49,568 nucleotides of DNA from Andreesenia angusta. GTDB lineage: Bacteria; Bacillota; Clostridia; Tissierellales; Gottschalkiaceae. The stretch is taken from NCBI RefSeq assembly GCF_001855385.1, contig NZ_MKIE01000011.1, positions 1 through 49,568 on the forward strand. The letters are read 5' to 3'. The notes beneath the pieces were generated by a model, which saw nothing but the letters and a program-made list of their open reading frames with translations, was not told the origin of the DNA and made no database searches. The position numbers and the translations under genes were made by a program. Within the stretch, counting starts at the first letter, position 1; the number at the start of each line of letters is the position of its first letter. Below are positions 34,835 through 44,687 of the stretch, piece after piece.

Positions 34835-36106
34835 ATGATTAAATTGGGTGTTTTGGGTCTTGGAACTGTTGGTTCTGGCGTATACGAGATAGTGAAGTAC
34901 AGAAGCGATATGCTGAAAAAGGCTACAGGCGAGGATATAGAGATAGCTAAGATTCTGGTAAGAGACAGCTCAAAGGACAGGGGTCTTGACGTGGCTGAAG
35001 GAGTTATGACTGAAAATCCTGACGACATACTGGACAACCCTGAGATAGACATAGTTGTAGAGGTTATGGGCGGCATAGACAAGGCCTACAGCTACATAGT
35101 CCGTGCCCTTAAAGCCGGAAAGCACGTAGTTACAGCCAACAAAGCCGTGATTTCGCTTCACATGGAAGAGCTTCACAAGCTTGCAGAGGAAAACAACTGC
35201 GGGCTGCTCTACGAGGCCAGCGTTGCCGGTGGAATCCCTATAATCAAAAACCTTAAGGAAATCCTGAAGATAAACAAGGTAGACGACATAAAGGGCATAC
35301 TGAACGGGACTACAAACTTCATACTTACAAAGATGTACGACGAGGACTTGAGCTTTGAAGAAGCCCTTTCACTTGCCCATAAGTACGGCTATGCAGAGGC
35401 AGACCCTACAGATGACGTTGAAGGATACGACGCTGCCAGAAAGATATCTATACTTGCGTCGCTTGCATACGGAACACATGCCAGCATAGACGACGTGCTC
35501 TGCTACGGAATAACTTCCATAAGGACTATCGACGTGGTGGAGTTCAAGAAGATGGGCTTTGTGCCTAAGCTTCTAGGATGCTCTACTAGAAGAGACAACT
35601 CTTTCTCTGCAATCGTAGAGCCTATACTAGTGGAGGAGAACTCCATGTTCGCATCCGTAAAGGACGCTTTCAACTTGGTGGACGTGCTGGGCGACAATTT
35701 AGGCGAGCTTGAGTTCTACGGAAAAGGAGCTGGAAAAGAGCCTACTGGAAACGCAGTTGTAATGGACATAATAGATATAATCCTGAAAAACTACAGCGAG
35801 TTTAAGTTCGAAGTGGACAAGTCTATATCCTCTGACAAGGGCAATCTCTTTACAGGTCTTCACTACCTGAGAGTCTCTGTAGACCGAGAAGAGGACAAGG
35901 CCGCTGTGGTGGAAAAGCTGAACGCTTCTGGAGTGCAGTGCAAGTACAAAGAGCTTGAAAGAGACATAATAATCGTGACTGAGAGAATCTCTTCAAACAG
36001 AATAGAGAAGCTTGCAAAAGAAGACTTGGGGCTTGCCAAAAAGACTTTTGCATACCTTAGAATCGAAAGTGAAAGCCTTGTTTCAATAGATCAGTTGAAC
36101 ATTTAA
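34835..36106 (+). CDS. hom: Homoserine dehydrogenase
   Basis: A 423-residue enzyme with the NAD(P) motif GLGTVGSGVYEIV at the N-terminus, VVEVMGGIDKAY, the catalytic-domain signature LNGTTNFILTKM and YAEADPTDDVEGYDAA, and a C-terminal ACT-type regulatory domain (about 345-423). It reduces aspartate semialdehyde to homoserine. AAAGGAG lies eight bases upstream of the ATG. It is cotranscribed with lysC 20 nt downstream. Confidence 0.97.
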   Translation: MIKLGVLGLGTVGSGVYEIVKYRSDMLKKATGEDIEIAKILVRDSSKDRGLDVAEGVMTENPDDILDNPEIDIVVEVMGGIDKAYSYIVRALKAGKHVVTANKAVISLHMEELHKLAEENNCGLLYEASVAGGIPIIKNLKEILKINKVDDIKGILNGTTNFILTKMYDEDLSFEEALSLAHKYGYAEADPTDDVEGYDAARKISILASLAYGTHASIDDVLCYGITSIRTIDVVEFKKMGFVPKLLGCSTRRDNSFSAIVEPILVEENSMFASVKDAFNLVDVLGDNLGELEFYGKGAGKEPTGNAVVMDIIDIILKNYSEFKFEVDKSISSDKGNLFTGLHYLRVSVDREEDKAAVVEKLNASGVQCKYKELERDIIIVTERISSNRIEKLAKEDLGLAKKTFAYLRIESESLVSIDQLNI

Positions 36107-36125
36107 CTTAAAGGAGTCTTGATAT

Positions 36126-37334
36126 ATGGATAATATAGTTGTGCAAAAATACGGTGGGACTTCGGTTGGAACTCCCGAGAGAATTAAAAACGTGGCCAGA
36201 AGAGTCATCGCGACAAAAGAGGCCGGAAACAAAGTAGTTGTAGTTGTCTCTGCCATGGGAAAATCCACAGATCACCTGGTGGACCTTGCCAGGGAAGTGA
36301 ATATAAACCCGTCTAGCAGAGAGATGGACATGCTCCTTTCAAGTGGCGAGCAGGTTTCAATAGCCATGCTTGCTATGGCCATTGGTGGCCTTGGGCACGA
36401 TGCCATATCTCTTACTGGCCCTCAGTGCGGGGTCAAGACGACTAGCTACCACAGAAACGCCAGGATAACAGAGATACAGAACGAGAGACTTCTCTCTGAA
36501 CTTGAAGCCCATGGCATCGTGGTGGTTGCAGGATTCCAGGGTATGAACGAAGAGTGCGACATAACCACTCTAGGAAGAGGTGGATCTGACACCTCTGCAG
36601 TGGCACTTGCATGTGCACTTGGGGCGGATAAATGCGAGATCTACACAGATGTCGACGGTGTCTACACTACAGACCCTAGAAAAGTGCCTGAGGCCAAGAA
36701 GATAGACAGAATATCGTATGACGAAATGCTTGAGCTTGCAAGCCTTGGAGCTGGGGTACTTCACCCTAGGTCGGTCGAGCTAGCTCGTAAAAACAATATG
36801 AAACTAATAGTTCGTTCCAGCTTAAACGAAAATCCTGGAACAGAAGTCGTGGAGGTGAGTGCTTTGGAAAAAGCAATAGTAAGCGGTGTTACAATGGATG
36901 AGAATATAGTCAAAATTTCAGTTTTAGAGGTGCCTGACAGACCAGGTATAGCGTTCAAACTCTTCTCTGCACTGGCTGCAAACAACGTGTTCTTTGACAT
37001 GATAATACAGAATGTAACTCAGAAAAATGTAAACGACATAACTTTCACTGTAAAGTCGGACGATCTTCAGGACGCCCTTGCAGTTACTTCTAAAGTGAGC
37101 GAAGAGCTTGGAGCTACAAAAGTCGTTTATGATGAAGACGTGGTGAAGGTGTCTATAGTTGGGACTGGCATAGCCGGAAGTGCGGATATAGCTTCTGCTT
37201 TCTTCCAGACGCTTTCTGATCTTGGGATAAACATCCAGATGATAAGCACTGCTGAAATCAAGATATCTTGCATAATAGAGAAGGAAAAAGGAGAAGAAGC
37301 GCTTAAAGCTCTTCACCATAAGTTCTGCGAATAG
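36126..37334 (+). CDS. lysC: Aspartate kinase
   Basis: A 402-residue monofunctional aspartokinase with N-terminal KYGGTSVG, the GRGGSDTSAVALA motif and EIYTDVDGVYTTDPR in the kinase domain, then two ACT domains (about 265-400, beginning VSGVTMDENIVKISV). It starts the aspartate pathway. The paired ACT domains imply feedback inhibition, usually by lysine and/or threonine. It is the second gene after hom and is followed by a terminator. Confidence 0.97.
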   Translation: MDNIVVQKYGGTSVGTPERIKNVARRVIATKEAGNKVVVVVSAMGKSTDHLVDLAREVNINPSSREMDMLLSSGEQVSIAMLAMAIGGLGHDAISLTGPQCGVKTTSYHRNARITEIQNERLLSELEAHGIVVVAGFQGMNEECDITTLGRGGSDTSAVALACALGADKCEIYTDVDGVYTTDPRKVPEAKKIDRISYDEMLELASLGAGVLHPRSVELARKNNMKLIVRSSLNENPGTEVVEVSALEKAIVSGVTMDENIVKISVLEVPDRPGIAFKLFSALAANNVFFDMIIQNVTQKNVNDITFTVKSDDLQDALAVTSKVSEELGATKVVYDEDVVKVSIVGTGIAGSADIASAFFQTLSDLGINIQMISTAEIKISCIIEKEKGEEALKALHHKFCE

Positions 37335-37360
37335 AAAAGTGGCGAAAGCCACTTTTTTTT
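37335..37360 (+). terminator. Terminator after lysC
   Basis: AAAAGTGGC-GAAA-GCCACTTTTTTTT, a perfect stem with a GNRA-type loop and T-run immediately after the lysC stop. Confidence 0.95.
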
Positions 37361-37370
37361 GCATTAAAAA

Positions 37371-37406
37371 AGAGACTAAAAATAGTTTCTCATATTTTTA
37401 GTCTCT
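37371..37406 (-). terminator. Terminator overlapping the tadA 3' end
   Basis: AGAGACTAAAAATA pairs with TATTTTTAGTCTCT (14 bp, 8-nt loop), followed on the minus strand by TTTTTA. The first arm lies within the last codons of tadA. Confidence 0.9.
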
Positions 37407-37846
37407 CTAAGTATCTTAAAAAATTCACTCAGTATACCTGAGCATTCAGTTTTCATTATATCCCATTTTATCTCAACTCTGTGGTTGCTGAAGCTATTTT
37501 GAAGCAAGTTCAAATTCGAGCCGCAAGCACCCATTCTGCTATCTCTTGTGCCTATTACAATCCTGTCTATCCTGGAGTTCACTATGGCTCCTGCACACAT
37601 AGGACAGGGCTCTAGCGTCACGTACATGGTGCATCCTATAAGTCTCCAGCCACCCAGTGTTCTGCTGGCCTGTCTTATGGCCATCATCTCTGCGTGGGCA
37701 GTAGGGTCCTTCGAGCTTTCCTTTACATTGTAGCCTCTTCCCACTACTTTATTCCCTTTTACTATCACAGCTCCAACTGGAACTTCTCCTATTTCAAAGG
37801 CCTTCTTAGCCTCTTCATAGGCCAGCTTCATAAAGTAATTCTCCAT
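37376..37846 (-). CDS. tadA: tRNA-specific adenosine deaminase
   Basis: A 156-residue zinc deaminase with TAHAEMMAIR (zinc His and catalytic Glu) and PCPMCAGAI (two zinc Cys). It converts A34 to inosine in tRNA-Arg(ACG). The position close to serS and tRNA genes on the minus strand matches B. subtilis yaaJ. It begins 16 nt after tRNA-Arg, so it may be cotranscribed with that tRNA. Confidence 0.95.
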   Translation of the reverse strand: MENYFMKLAYEEAKKAFEIGEVPVGAVIVKGNKVVGRGYNVKESSKDPTAHAEMMAIRQASRTLGGWRLIGCTMYVTLEPCPMCAGAIVNSRIDRIVIGTRDSRMGACGSNLNLLQNSFSNHRVEIKWDIMKTECSGILSEFFKILRETKNMRNYF

Positions 37847-37862
37847 ATTTTCACCTTTTCAA

Positions 37863-37939
37863 TGGTGCTCCCGAGAGGATTTGAACCCCTGGCCTTCCCC
37901 TTAGGAGGGGGACGCTCTATCCACCTGAGCTACGGAAGC
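37863..37939 (-). tRNA. tRNA-Arg (anticodon CCT)
   Basis: A 77-nt tRNA including an encoded CCA (37865-37863). The acceptor GCTTCCG pairs with CGGGAGC; the anticodon loop CTCCTAA gives CCT, reading AGG. The T-arm GGTTCAAATCC is conserved. Confidence 0.97.
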
Positions 37940-37995
37940 ACATCTTACAGATAATAATTCTATACTAAACTCTCACCTTTGTCAAATATATTTCT

Positions 37996-39138
37996 CTATA
38001 TAAGCGATTTAAAGAAGTTGGAGATCCCTATTCTGATCAGCTTAAACCTGCTTATCTTTGATTTCACCGTGAGGTCTATATCCTTCTCCACATCTCCATA
38101 GCTCAAGTGTAGAGTTCCCACTACATCCCCTGGCTCTATTGGAAGCTCTATGTCTGACTTCATTACAACCTCTTGCTTTGGGACGTCATCGTCTTTTTTC
38201 AAGAATACCTCCACGTCTTCCACTGGATATAGCTCGATTCTCTGGTGTTTGGAGCTTCCTATGCTTCGCTCGCCAACTGTCTCTTCCTTTAAATATAGGC
38301 TGATTCTGCTGTAGTCGTTTATAAGAGTTTCCATCAACTTCTTGGACTTCTCAAGCCTTGACTGCTCACTGTCAGCTCCCATGACTATCCCTATGACCCT
38401 GTTGCCGTCTTGCTGTTCCGCTGTGGCCACAAGGCATCTTCCAGCCTTGTCAGTATACCCCGTCTTGAGTCCGTCCACCCCTTTTACGACTCCGAGTAGA
38501 GGGTTTGTGTTTTTCCCGGAGAAATTCCTCTCCTCGATTACCAAACTTGATTTTTCAGTCGTACTTATTATCTCAGGGTACTTTGAGAGTATATGGGCGC
38601 TCAGCTTGTACAGCTCTTTAGCTGTCATAGTATTCTCGTTTCCATCCTTGTCTGGAAGTCCGTTTGAAGTGTAGAAAACAGTGTTGTCGAGTCCAAGCTC
38701 TGTTGCCTTTTGATTCATAATCTCTACAAACCCAGCTTCAGAGCCTCCAAAGTGCTTTGCAAGGGCCAGGCAGGCGTCATTTCCCGAGACTATCATTATG
38801 CCCTCTAGCAGATCTTCCACTTTCACTTTTTCACCTTCTCTCAGGAGAAAGCTAGACCCTCCGGTGTTTGCAACTTCCGAGTCAACTGTGACTCTGTCTT
38901 TCAAGCTACTTCTGCCTTTTGCTATCTCGTCTTTCACGACAAGGTAAGTCATAAGCTTTGTGGTACTAGCTATCGCTATTTTTTCATCTCCATTGTAGTT
39001 GTAGACTATGTCCCCAGTGCTATAATCCACTCCAAGCACAGCATTCGTATTTAACTCTAAGTCTTCAGCCAGCGATGTCCCTGCTGTAGTGAATAAAAGC
39101 ATGAACACAACCAGCCATTGAAATATTTTATTTTTCAA
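37996..39138 (-). CDS. D-alanyl-D-alanine carboxypeptidase (DacF/PBP5-type)
   Basis: A 380-residue exported serine peptidase. The signal peptide (KNKIFQWLVVFMLLF, cleavage after TSLA) precedes the catalytic domain with SxxK in ASTTKL, SxN in SGNDACL and KTG in LKTGYTDKAG. A C-terminal beta domain and a final amphipathic/basic helix (about 360-380) would anchor it to the membrane. It trims the terminal D-Ala of peptidoglycan stem peptides. The start is TTG 39138 with AGGAGG six bases upstream; the longer reading runs into the intergenic hairpin. Confidence 0.93.
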   Translation of the reverse strand: MKNKIFQWLVVFMLLFTTAGTSLAEDLELNTNAVLGVDYSTGDIVYNYNGDEKIAIASTTKLMTYLVVKDEIAKGRSSLKDRVTVDSEVANTGGSSFLLREGEKVKVEDLLEGIMIVSGNDACLALAKHFGGSEAGFVEIMNQKATELGLDNTVFYTSNGLPDKDGNENTMTAKELYKLSAHILSKYPEIISTTEKSSLVIEERNFSGKNTNPLLGVVKGVDGLKTGYTDKAGRCLVATAEQQDGNRVIGIVMGADSEQSRLEKSKKLMETLINDYSRISLYLKEETVGERSIGSSKHQRIELYPVEDVEVFLKKDDDVPKQEVVMKSDIELPIEPGDVVGTLHLSYGDVEKDIDLTVKSKISRFKLIRIGISNFFKSLI

Positions 39139-39157
39139 ACCGTACCTCCTATGCCAA

Positions 39158-39194
39158 ATATACCTATTCAGTTTTATCTTCTGAATAGGTATAT
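39158..39194 (-). terminator. Hairpin between serS and the carboxypeptidase gene
   Basis: A perfect 14-bp inverted repeat ATATACCTATTCAG/CTGAATAGGTATAT with a 9-nt loop. On the minus strand only TTTGG follows, so termination would be partial; it may act as an attenuator or stabiliser. Confidence 0.6.
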
Positions 39195-39213
39195 CTAAAA
39201 TCAATAGCCTGAA

Positions 39214-40494
<1,281 letters not shown>

Positions 40495-40781
40495 TCACTC
40501 CTCTGTTCTTTATTTGAACAATATTATATCATATATCCATCTCTTTAGACATATTTAAAGATTTTGCAAGCTTGTATAGTATTAATCTATGTCTTAAAAC
40601 TCTTATGTTACAAAAACTCAATTATTATTTCCTTCACAATCTCCAGCTTCCTATGATAAAATAAATTTATCTTATCATTCGTTTTATGAAAAGGTTTTCA
40701 TATTAAAAAAGGCTTTTGCCGTAAAAGAAAACGGGTATAGAGTGAAATGGTAGGACTATTATTTTTTAGGAGGGATTTACA

Positions 40782-42104
40782 ATGAGTCAAGCTTCAGTAG
40801 GTTTTTTCGAAAAAGCATTTAAGCTTAAAGAAAACCAAACTACCTCTAAGGTAGAAATTACAGCTGGAATCACAACATTTGTAACAATGGCGTACATTCT
40901 AGTTGTAAACCCGCTAATACTTGCGGACGCTGGTATGGATAAAGGCGCTGTCTTCACAGCTACAGCCGTTTCTTCCATAGTGGCAACTTTGATAATGGCA
41001 TTTTACGCTAACTATCCATTTGTACTGAGTGCTGGAATGGGACTAAACGCATTCTTCGCCTATTCAGTTGTGCTCGGAATGGGTCATTCTTGGGAATTTG
41101 CACTTACGGCAGTCTTTATCGAAGGTGTAATCTTCATTCTTTTAACTTTCGTAAATGTCCGTGAGGCAATAGTCAACGCTATACCGCTTACACTGAAACA
41201 CGCTGTTTCAGCTGGTATAGGTCTCTTTATAGCTTTTATAGGCTTTAAAGGGTCTGGGCTTATAGTCTCAAGTGAAGCTACTTTTGTGGCATTAGGAGAA
41301 GTCACTTCTCCTACAGTAATAGTTTCAATAGTTGGACTTCTAGTGGCTATATTCTTTATGGCTAAGAACGTGCAAGGAGCGCTTCTGATAGCTGTTCTAG
41401 TTGGAACTATAGTGGGTATACCTCTAGGGGTAACTCAGATGCCGTCTTCGATTTTCAGTCTTCCGCCATCGCTTGCGCCTACGGCTTTCGCGTTCACAAG
41501 GGTTGGGTTGAGTGAAATACTGACTTTCGACATGTTTATGGTAACTCTGACTTTCCTATTCGTCGACCTTTTCGACACTATAGGTATGCTTGTAGGTACG
41601 GCAGCTAAAGCCAATATGCTAGACGACGAAGGAAAGCTTCCACGTGTAAGACCTGCGCTCTTTGCCGATGCAGTTGGTACTACGCTTGGTGCTTGTCTTG
41701 GAACTAGTACTATAACTACTTTTGCAGAGTCTGCATCTGGTATCTCTGTTGGAGGTAGAACTGGACTTACTGCTTTTACTTCAGCTATACTGTTTGCAAT
41801 AGCGCTTTTCTTCGCACCGCTTTTCACTGCGATTCCTGAAGCTGCTACTGCTCCAGCGCTGATAATGGTTGGTTCGTTTATGCTTGGATCTGTGCTTTCT
41901 ATCGACTTTGACGATATCACAGAGGCTTTCCCTGCATTCCTTACAATAATAATGATGCCGCTCACTTATAGTATAGGTGACGGACTTATGTTCGGTATAA
42001 TAAGCTACTCTGCTGCAAAGCTGCTTTCAGGTAGAGTCAAAGAAGCATCGCCAGTTATGTACGTTCTAGCGGTGATATTCATACTAAGGCTTGTACTGAC
42101 TTAG
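40782..42104 (+). CDS. NCS2-family purine permease (guanine/hypoxanthine or adenine type)
   Basis: A 440-residue membrane protein with about 12-14 helices. The N-terminal KVEITAGITTFVTMAYILVVNP (cited part TFVTMAYILVVNP) and FAESASGISVGGRTGLT segments identify the AzgA/PbuG-like branch of NCS2 carriers. It imports purine bases with protons. The next gene is guanine deaminase, making guanine or hypoxanthine the likely substrate. TTAGGAGG precedes the ATG. The 297-nt region upstream (40486-40781) carries the divergent serS promoter; a CCGTAAA at 40719 recalls a purine riboswitch loop but the rest of that consensus is absent. Confidence 0.93.
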   Translation: MSQASVGFFEKAFKLKENQTTSKVEITAGITTFVTMAYILVVNPLILADAGMDKGAVFTATAVSSIVATLIMAFYANYPFVLSAGMGLNAFFAYSVVLGMGHSWEFALTAVFIEGVIFILLTFVNVREAIVNAIPLTLKHAVSAGIGLFIAFIGFKGSGLIVSSEATFVALGEVTSPTVIVSIVGLLVAIFFMAKNVQGALLIAVLVGTIVGIPLGVTQMPSSIFSLPPSLAPTAFAFTRVGLSEILTFDMFMVTLTFLFVDLFDTIGMLVGTAAKANMLDDEGKLPRVRPALFADAVGTTLGACLGTSTITTFAESASGISVGGRTGLTAFTSAILFAIALFFAPLFTAIPEAATAPALIMVGSFMLGSVLSIDFDDITEAFPAFLTIIMMPLTYSIGDGLMFGIISYSAAKLLSGRVKEASPVMYVLAVIFILRLVLT

Positions 42105-42154
42105 AGTTTTAAAAAATGCAAAATATTTGAATTATTTCTGATGAATATATTGTT

Positions 42155-42190
42155 GGAAGGAATTTTTCTCCAGGGAAAAGTTCCTTTTCT
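42155..42190 (+). terminator. Terminator/attenuator between the purine permease and guanine deaminase genes
   Basis: AAGGAATTTTTC pairs with GAAAAGTTCCTT (one T-G pair) around a 6-nt loop and is followed by TTCTTTTC. The remaining leader to 42327 contains no recognised riboswitch; one three-codon ATG-ACG-ATT-TAA with a good ribosome site lies at about 42254. Confidence 0.75.
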
Positions 42191-42327
42191 TTTCTAAATA
42201 TTAGTACGATTTGTACGGGTTGGGCTGAGGGATCATTATTGAGAGGAGTTTTAAATGACGATTTAAGAAGCTTTGTATTGATTTTGGGTATGTATTTGAA
42301 AACAAAAACTAATTCGAGGTGATTTTA

Positions 42328-43611
42328 ATGAGTAATTTAAAAGCTTTAAAAGGGAATGTAGTTTTCACTCCTTCATTTGGGGAGTATAAAATAGTTAAAA
42401 ACGGATATGTTGTATTTGAAGGAAAGAACGTAGTAGGCACTTTTGAGAGCTTGCCAGAAGAGTATTCCGCTGCAGAAGTAGTCGACCATGGAGACAAGCT
42501 TATAATCCCAGGTTTTGTAGACCTACACCTTCACGCTCCTCAGTTTGCAAACAGAGGGCTTGGTATAGACAAGGAGCTACTAGAGTGGCTTAAAGTCTAC
42601 ACTTTCCCAGAGGAGTCTAAGTACCAGGACATCGATTTTGCCAAGAAAGCTTATCAAAACTTTGTATACGAGCTTTGGAAGCATGGAACTACAAGATCTG
42701 TAGTATTTGCAACGCTACACAATGAGTCAACTATATTGCTTATGGATCTTATGGACAAGGTTGGTCTAGGAGCTCTAGTAGGAAAGGTGAATATGGACAG
42801 AAACTGTCCTGACTTCTATATAGAGGACACTCAGAAATCTATAGAGGACACTGAGTCTTTCATAAAGGCCACTATAGACAAGTATGAGAACATAAAGCCT
42901 ATCATAACGCCTAGGTTCGTGCCTACATGTACTGGAGAGCTTATGGAAGGGTTAGGAGAGCTTGCTAGAAAGTACAGTGTAAAGGTCCAGTCTCACCTGT
43001 CTGAAAACAGAGGAGAAGTTGAGTGGGTCAAGGAACTTCACCCTGAATGCTCTTCTTATGCAGGTGTGTATGAGAAGTACGGCTTATTCGGTGGAGATGT
43101 TCCCACTGTAATGGCTCACTGTGTATGGAATACGGCTGAAGAGATGGAACTTATGGCCAAGAACAAGGTGTTTGTAGCACACTCTCCTTATTCTAACCTG
43201 AACATTTCAAGCGGTATAGCTCCTGTAAGGGAATTTATAACTAAAGGCATACCTGTAGGGCTTGCAACTGACATATCAGGTGGACATGATGTGTCCATGG
43301 CTTCGGTTATAGCTGTATCTGCTCAAGTTTCAAACATGAGATGGGTCTATGTGGATGAAAACTACAAGCCTCTAAACACTCCAGAGCTGTTCTACCTTGC
43401 AACTAAAGGTGGCGGAGAGTTCTTCGGCAAAGTGGGATCTTTCGAATCCGGTTATGAGTTCGATGCGCTTGTAATAGACGACTCAAGCCTTGCTGACGTA
43501 AACGAAAGATCGATAGAGGAAAGACTTCAGAGATATATCTACATCGGTGACGACAGAAACATAGTTGAAAGATACGTAGCCGGCGTAAAACTTGAAGAAC
43601 CGAAGTTCTAG
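42328..43611 (+). CDS. guaD: Guanine deaminase
   Basis: A 427-residue amidohydrolase. Metal-binding motifs are visible: GFVDLHLHAP near residue 65, VQSHLSENRGEVEW, MAHCVW and LATDISGG (Asp). Substrate-type residues match guanine deaminases rather than cytosine deaminases. It converts guanine to xanthine and ammonia. ATG 42328 has GAGGTG six bases upstream. Together with the permease it forms a purine uptake and deamination pair, in line with a purine-degrading or purine-salvaging lifestyle. Confidence 0.93.
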   Translation: MSNLKALKGNVVFTPSFGEYKIVKNGYVVFEGKNVVGTFESLPEEYSAAEVVDHGDKLIIPGFVDLHLHAPQFANRGLGIDKELLEWLKVYTFPEESKYQDIDFAKKAYQNFVYELWKHGTTRSVVFATLHNESTILLMDLMDKVGLGALVGKVNMDRNCPDFYIEDTQKSIEDTESFIKATIDKYENIKPIITPRFVPTCTGELMEGLGELARKYSVKVQSHLSENRGEVEWVKELHPECSSYAGVYEKYGLFGGDVPTVMAHCVWNTAEEMELMAKNKVFVAHSPYSNLNISSGIAPVREFITKGIPVGLATDISGGHDVSMASVIAVSAQVSNMRWVYVDENYKPLNTPELFYLATKGGGEFFGKVGSFESGYEFDALVIDDSSLADVNERSIEERLQRYIYIGDDRNIVERYVAGVKLEEPKF

Positions 43612-43620
43612 TATATAAAT

Positions 43621-43651
43621 ATAGCAGCTAGGGAATATCCCTAGCTGCTAT
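43621..43651. terminator. Bidirectional terminator between guaD and the EIIC-like gene
   Basis: ATAGCAGCTAGGG and CCCTAGCTGCTAT form a perfect 13-bp stem with a 5-nt loop, followed on + by TCTTTTT. It overlaps the stop codon of the convergent minus-strand gene. Confidence 0.9.
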
Positions 43652-44676
43652 TCTTTTTGCAGACTGTATAGTTTCAAGTCTCCGTCTTTTATCCAGTTCT
43701 TTTTCTTTAAAACCTTGTAAACTGCGTAGGAGATTATTCCTGGCAGTATAAAGTGAAGCAGAGCTATCTTGTATATGCTCTCGGGTCCCATGACGCTCAA
43801 TGTGGAAAACTGGCCTACAAGTCCGCTTGTCCCCATTCCTGAACCTATGCTGTCACCCTCCATCTTGAAAACAGTAGTCCCAACAGGACCAAGTATTGCC
43901 GATGCCACTATCGGTGGTATAAGCGTCTTTGGATTTTTGACTATATTGGATATCTGTATCATAGATGTCCCAAGCCCTTGGGCTATAAAGCCTCCAAACC
44001 CATTTTCCCTAAATGAAATCACAGCAAAACCTATCATCTGGCAGGAGCAGCCTATTATGGCAGCTCCTGAAGCCAGGCCACTGAGACCAAGTGATATTCC
44101 GATTGCAGCAGAGCTTATGGGCATGGTAAGTATAAAGCCCATGATCACAGATACAAGTATGCCCATAACCACCGGCTGCTGCATGGTTGCAAAGTTTATG
44201 ACTTCCCCTACGGCTTTCATAAACGAAGATATTATCGGAGCAAGGTAGTATCCGGCTATCCCTCCTGTAACTATGGTCACTGCAGGCACTAGTATTATGT
44301 CCAGCTTTGTCTTGCCACTCACGAGTTTTGAGATCTCCACTCCTACAAGCGAGGAGAGCAGTGCCCCCACAGGTTCCCCTATGGATATACTCGCCACACC
44401 CTCAGGGTTTATGCTTATGCCTCCGCCGCCAATCGATCCAGCCACGACTCCTGCAAATATTCCAAGTGGAGACGCTCCCACGCTATACGCCACCCCTGCG
44501 CCTATCGCTGGAGCCATTGTGTACTGGGCAAGCTGCCCCAGCCTCTCTAGAAGCTCAAGTCCTGTGAAAATCCCAACTTGCTTTAATATAAGCCCTATTA
44601 TAAGCGATGAGAAAAGCCCAAGCGCCATTCCGTTCAGGACTTTTATAGCGTACTCTCTTATGTTTTTATTTTTCAA
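43648..44676 (-). CDS. PTS EIIC-like membrane protein, orphan in the nad operon
   Basis: A 342-residue membrane protein with eight or more helices and glycine-rich loops (SIGGGGISINPEG, GEPVGALLSS, SGMGTSGLVGQ). It resembles the PTS_EIIC_2 type family of stand-alone EIIC-like transporters. No EIIA, EIIB or HPr domain is fused or encoded nearby. The gene follows niaR by 11 nt and ends the nadA-nadB-nadC-niaR operon, so uptake of a pyridine precursor (nicotinate, nicotinamide or quinolinate) is a reasonable hypothesis. The start is TTG with GGGGTGG upstream. Confidence 0.75.
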   Translation of the reverse strand: MKNKNIREYAIKVLNGMALGLFSSLIIGLILKQVGIFTGLELLERLGQLAQYTMAPAIGAGVAYSVGASPLGIFAGVVAGSIGGGGISINPEGVASISIGEPVGALLSSLVGVEISKLVSGKTKLDIILVPAVTIVTGGIAGYYLAPIISSFMKAVGEVINFATMQQPVVMGILVSVIMGFILTMPISSAAIGISLGLSGLASGAAIIGCSCQMIGFAVISFRENGFGGFIAQGLGTSMIQISNIVKNPKTLIPPIVASAILGPVGTTVFKMEGDSIGSGMGTSGLVGQFSTLSVMGPESIYKIALLHFILPGIISYAVYKVLKKKNWIKDGDLKLYSLQKE

Positions 44677-44687
44677 ATTTCCACCCC

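Noticed and set aside
42254..42265. Three-codon ORF with a good ribosome site upstream of guaD
   Set aside because: Too short to call a gene; the upstream-peptide idea has no further support in sequence.
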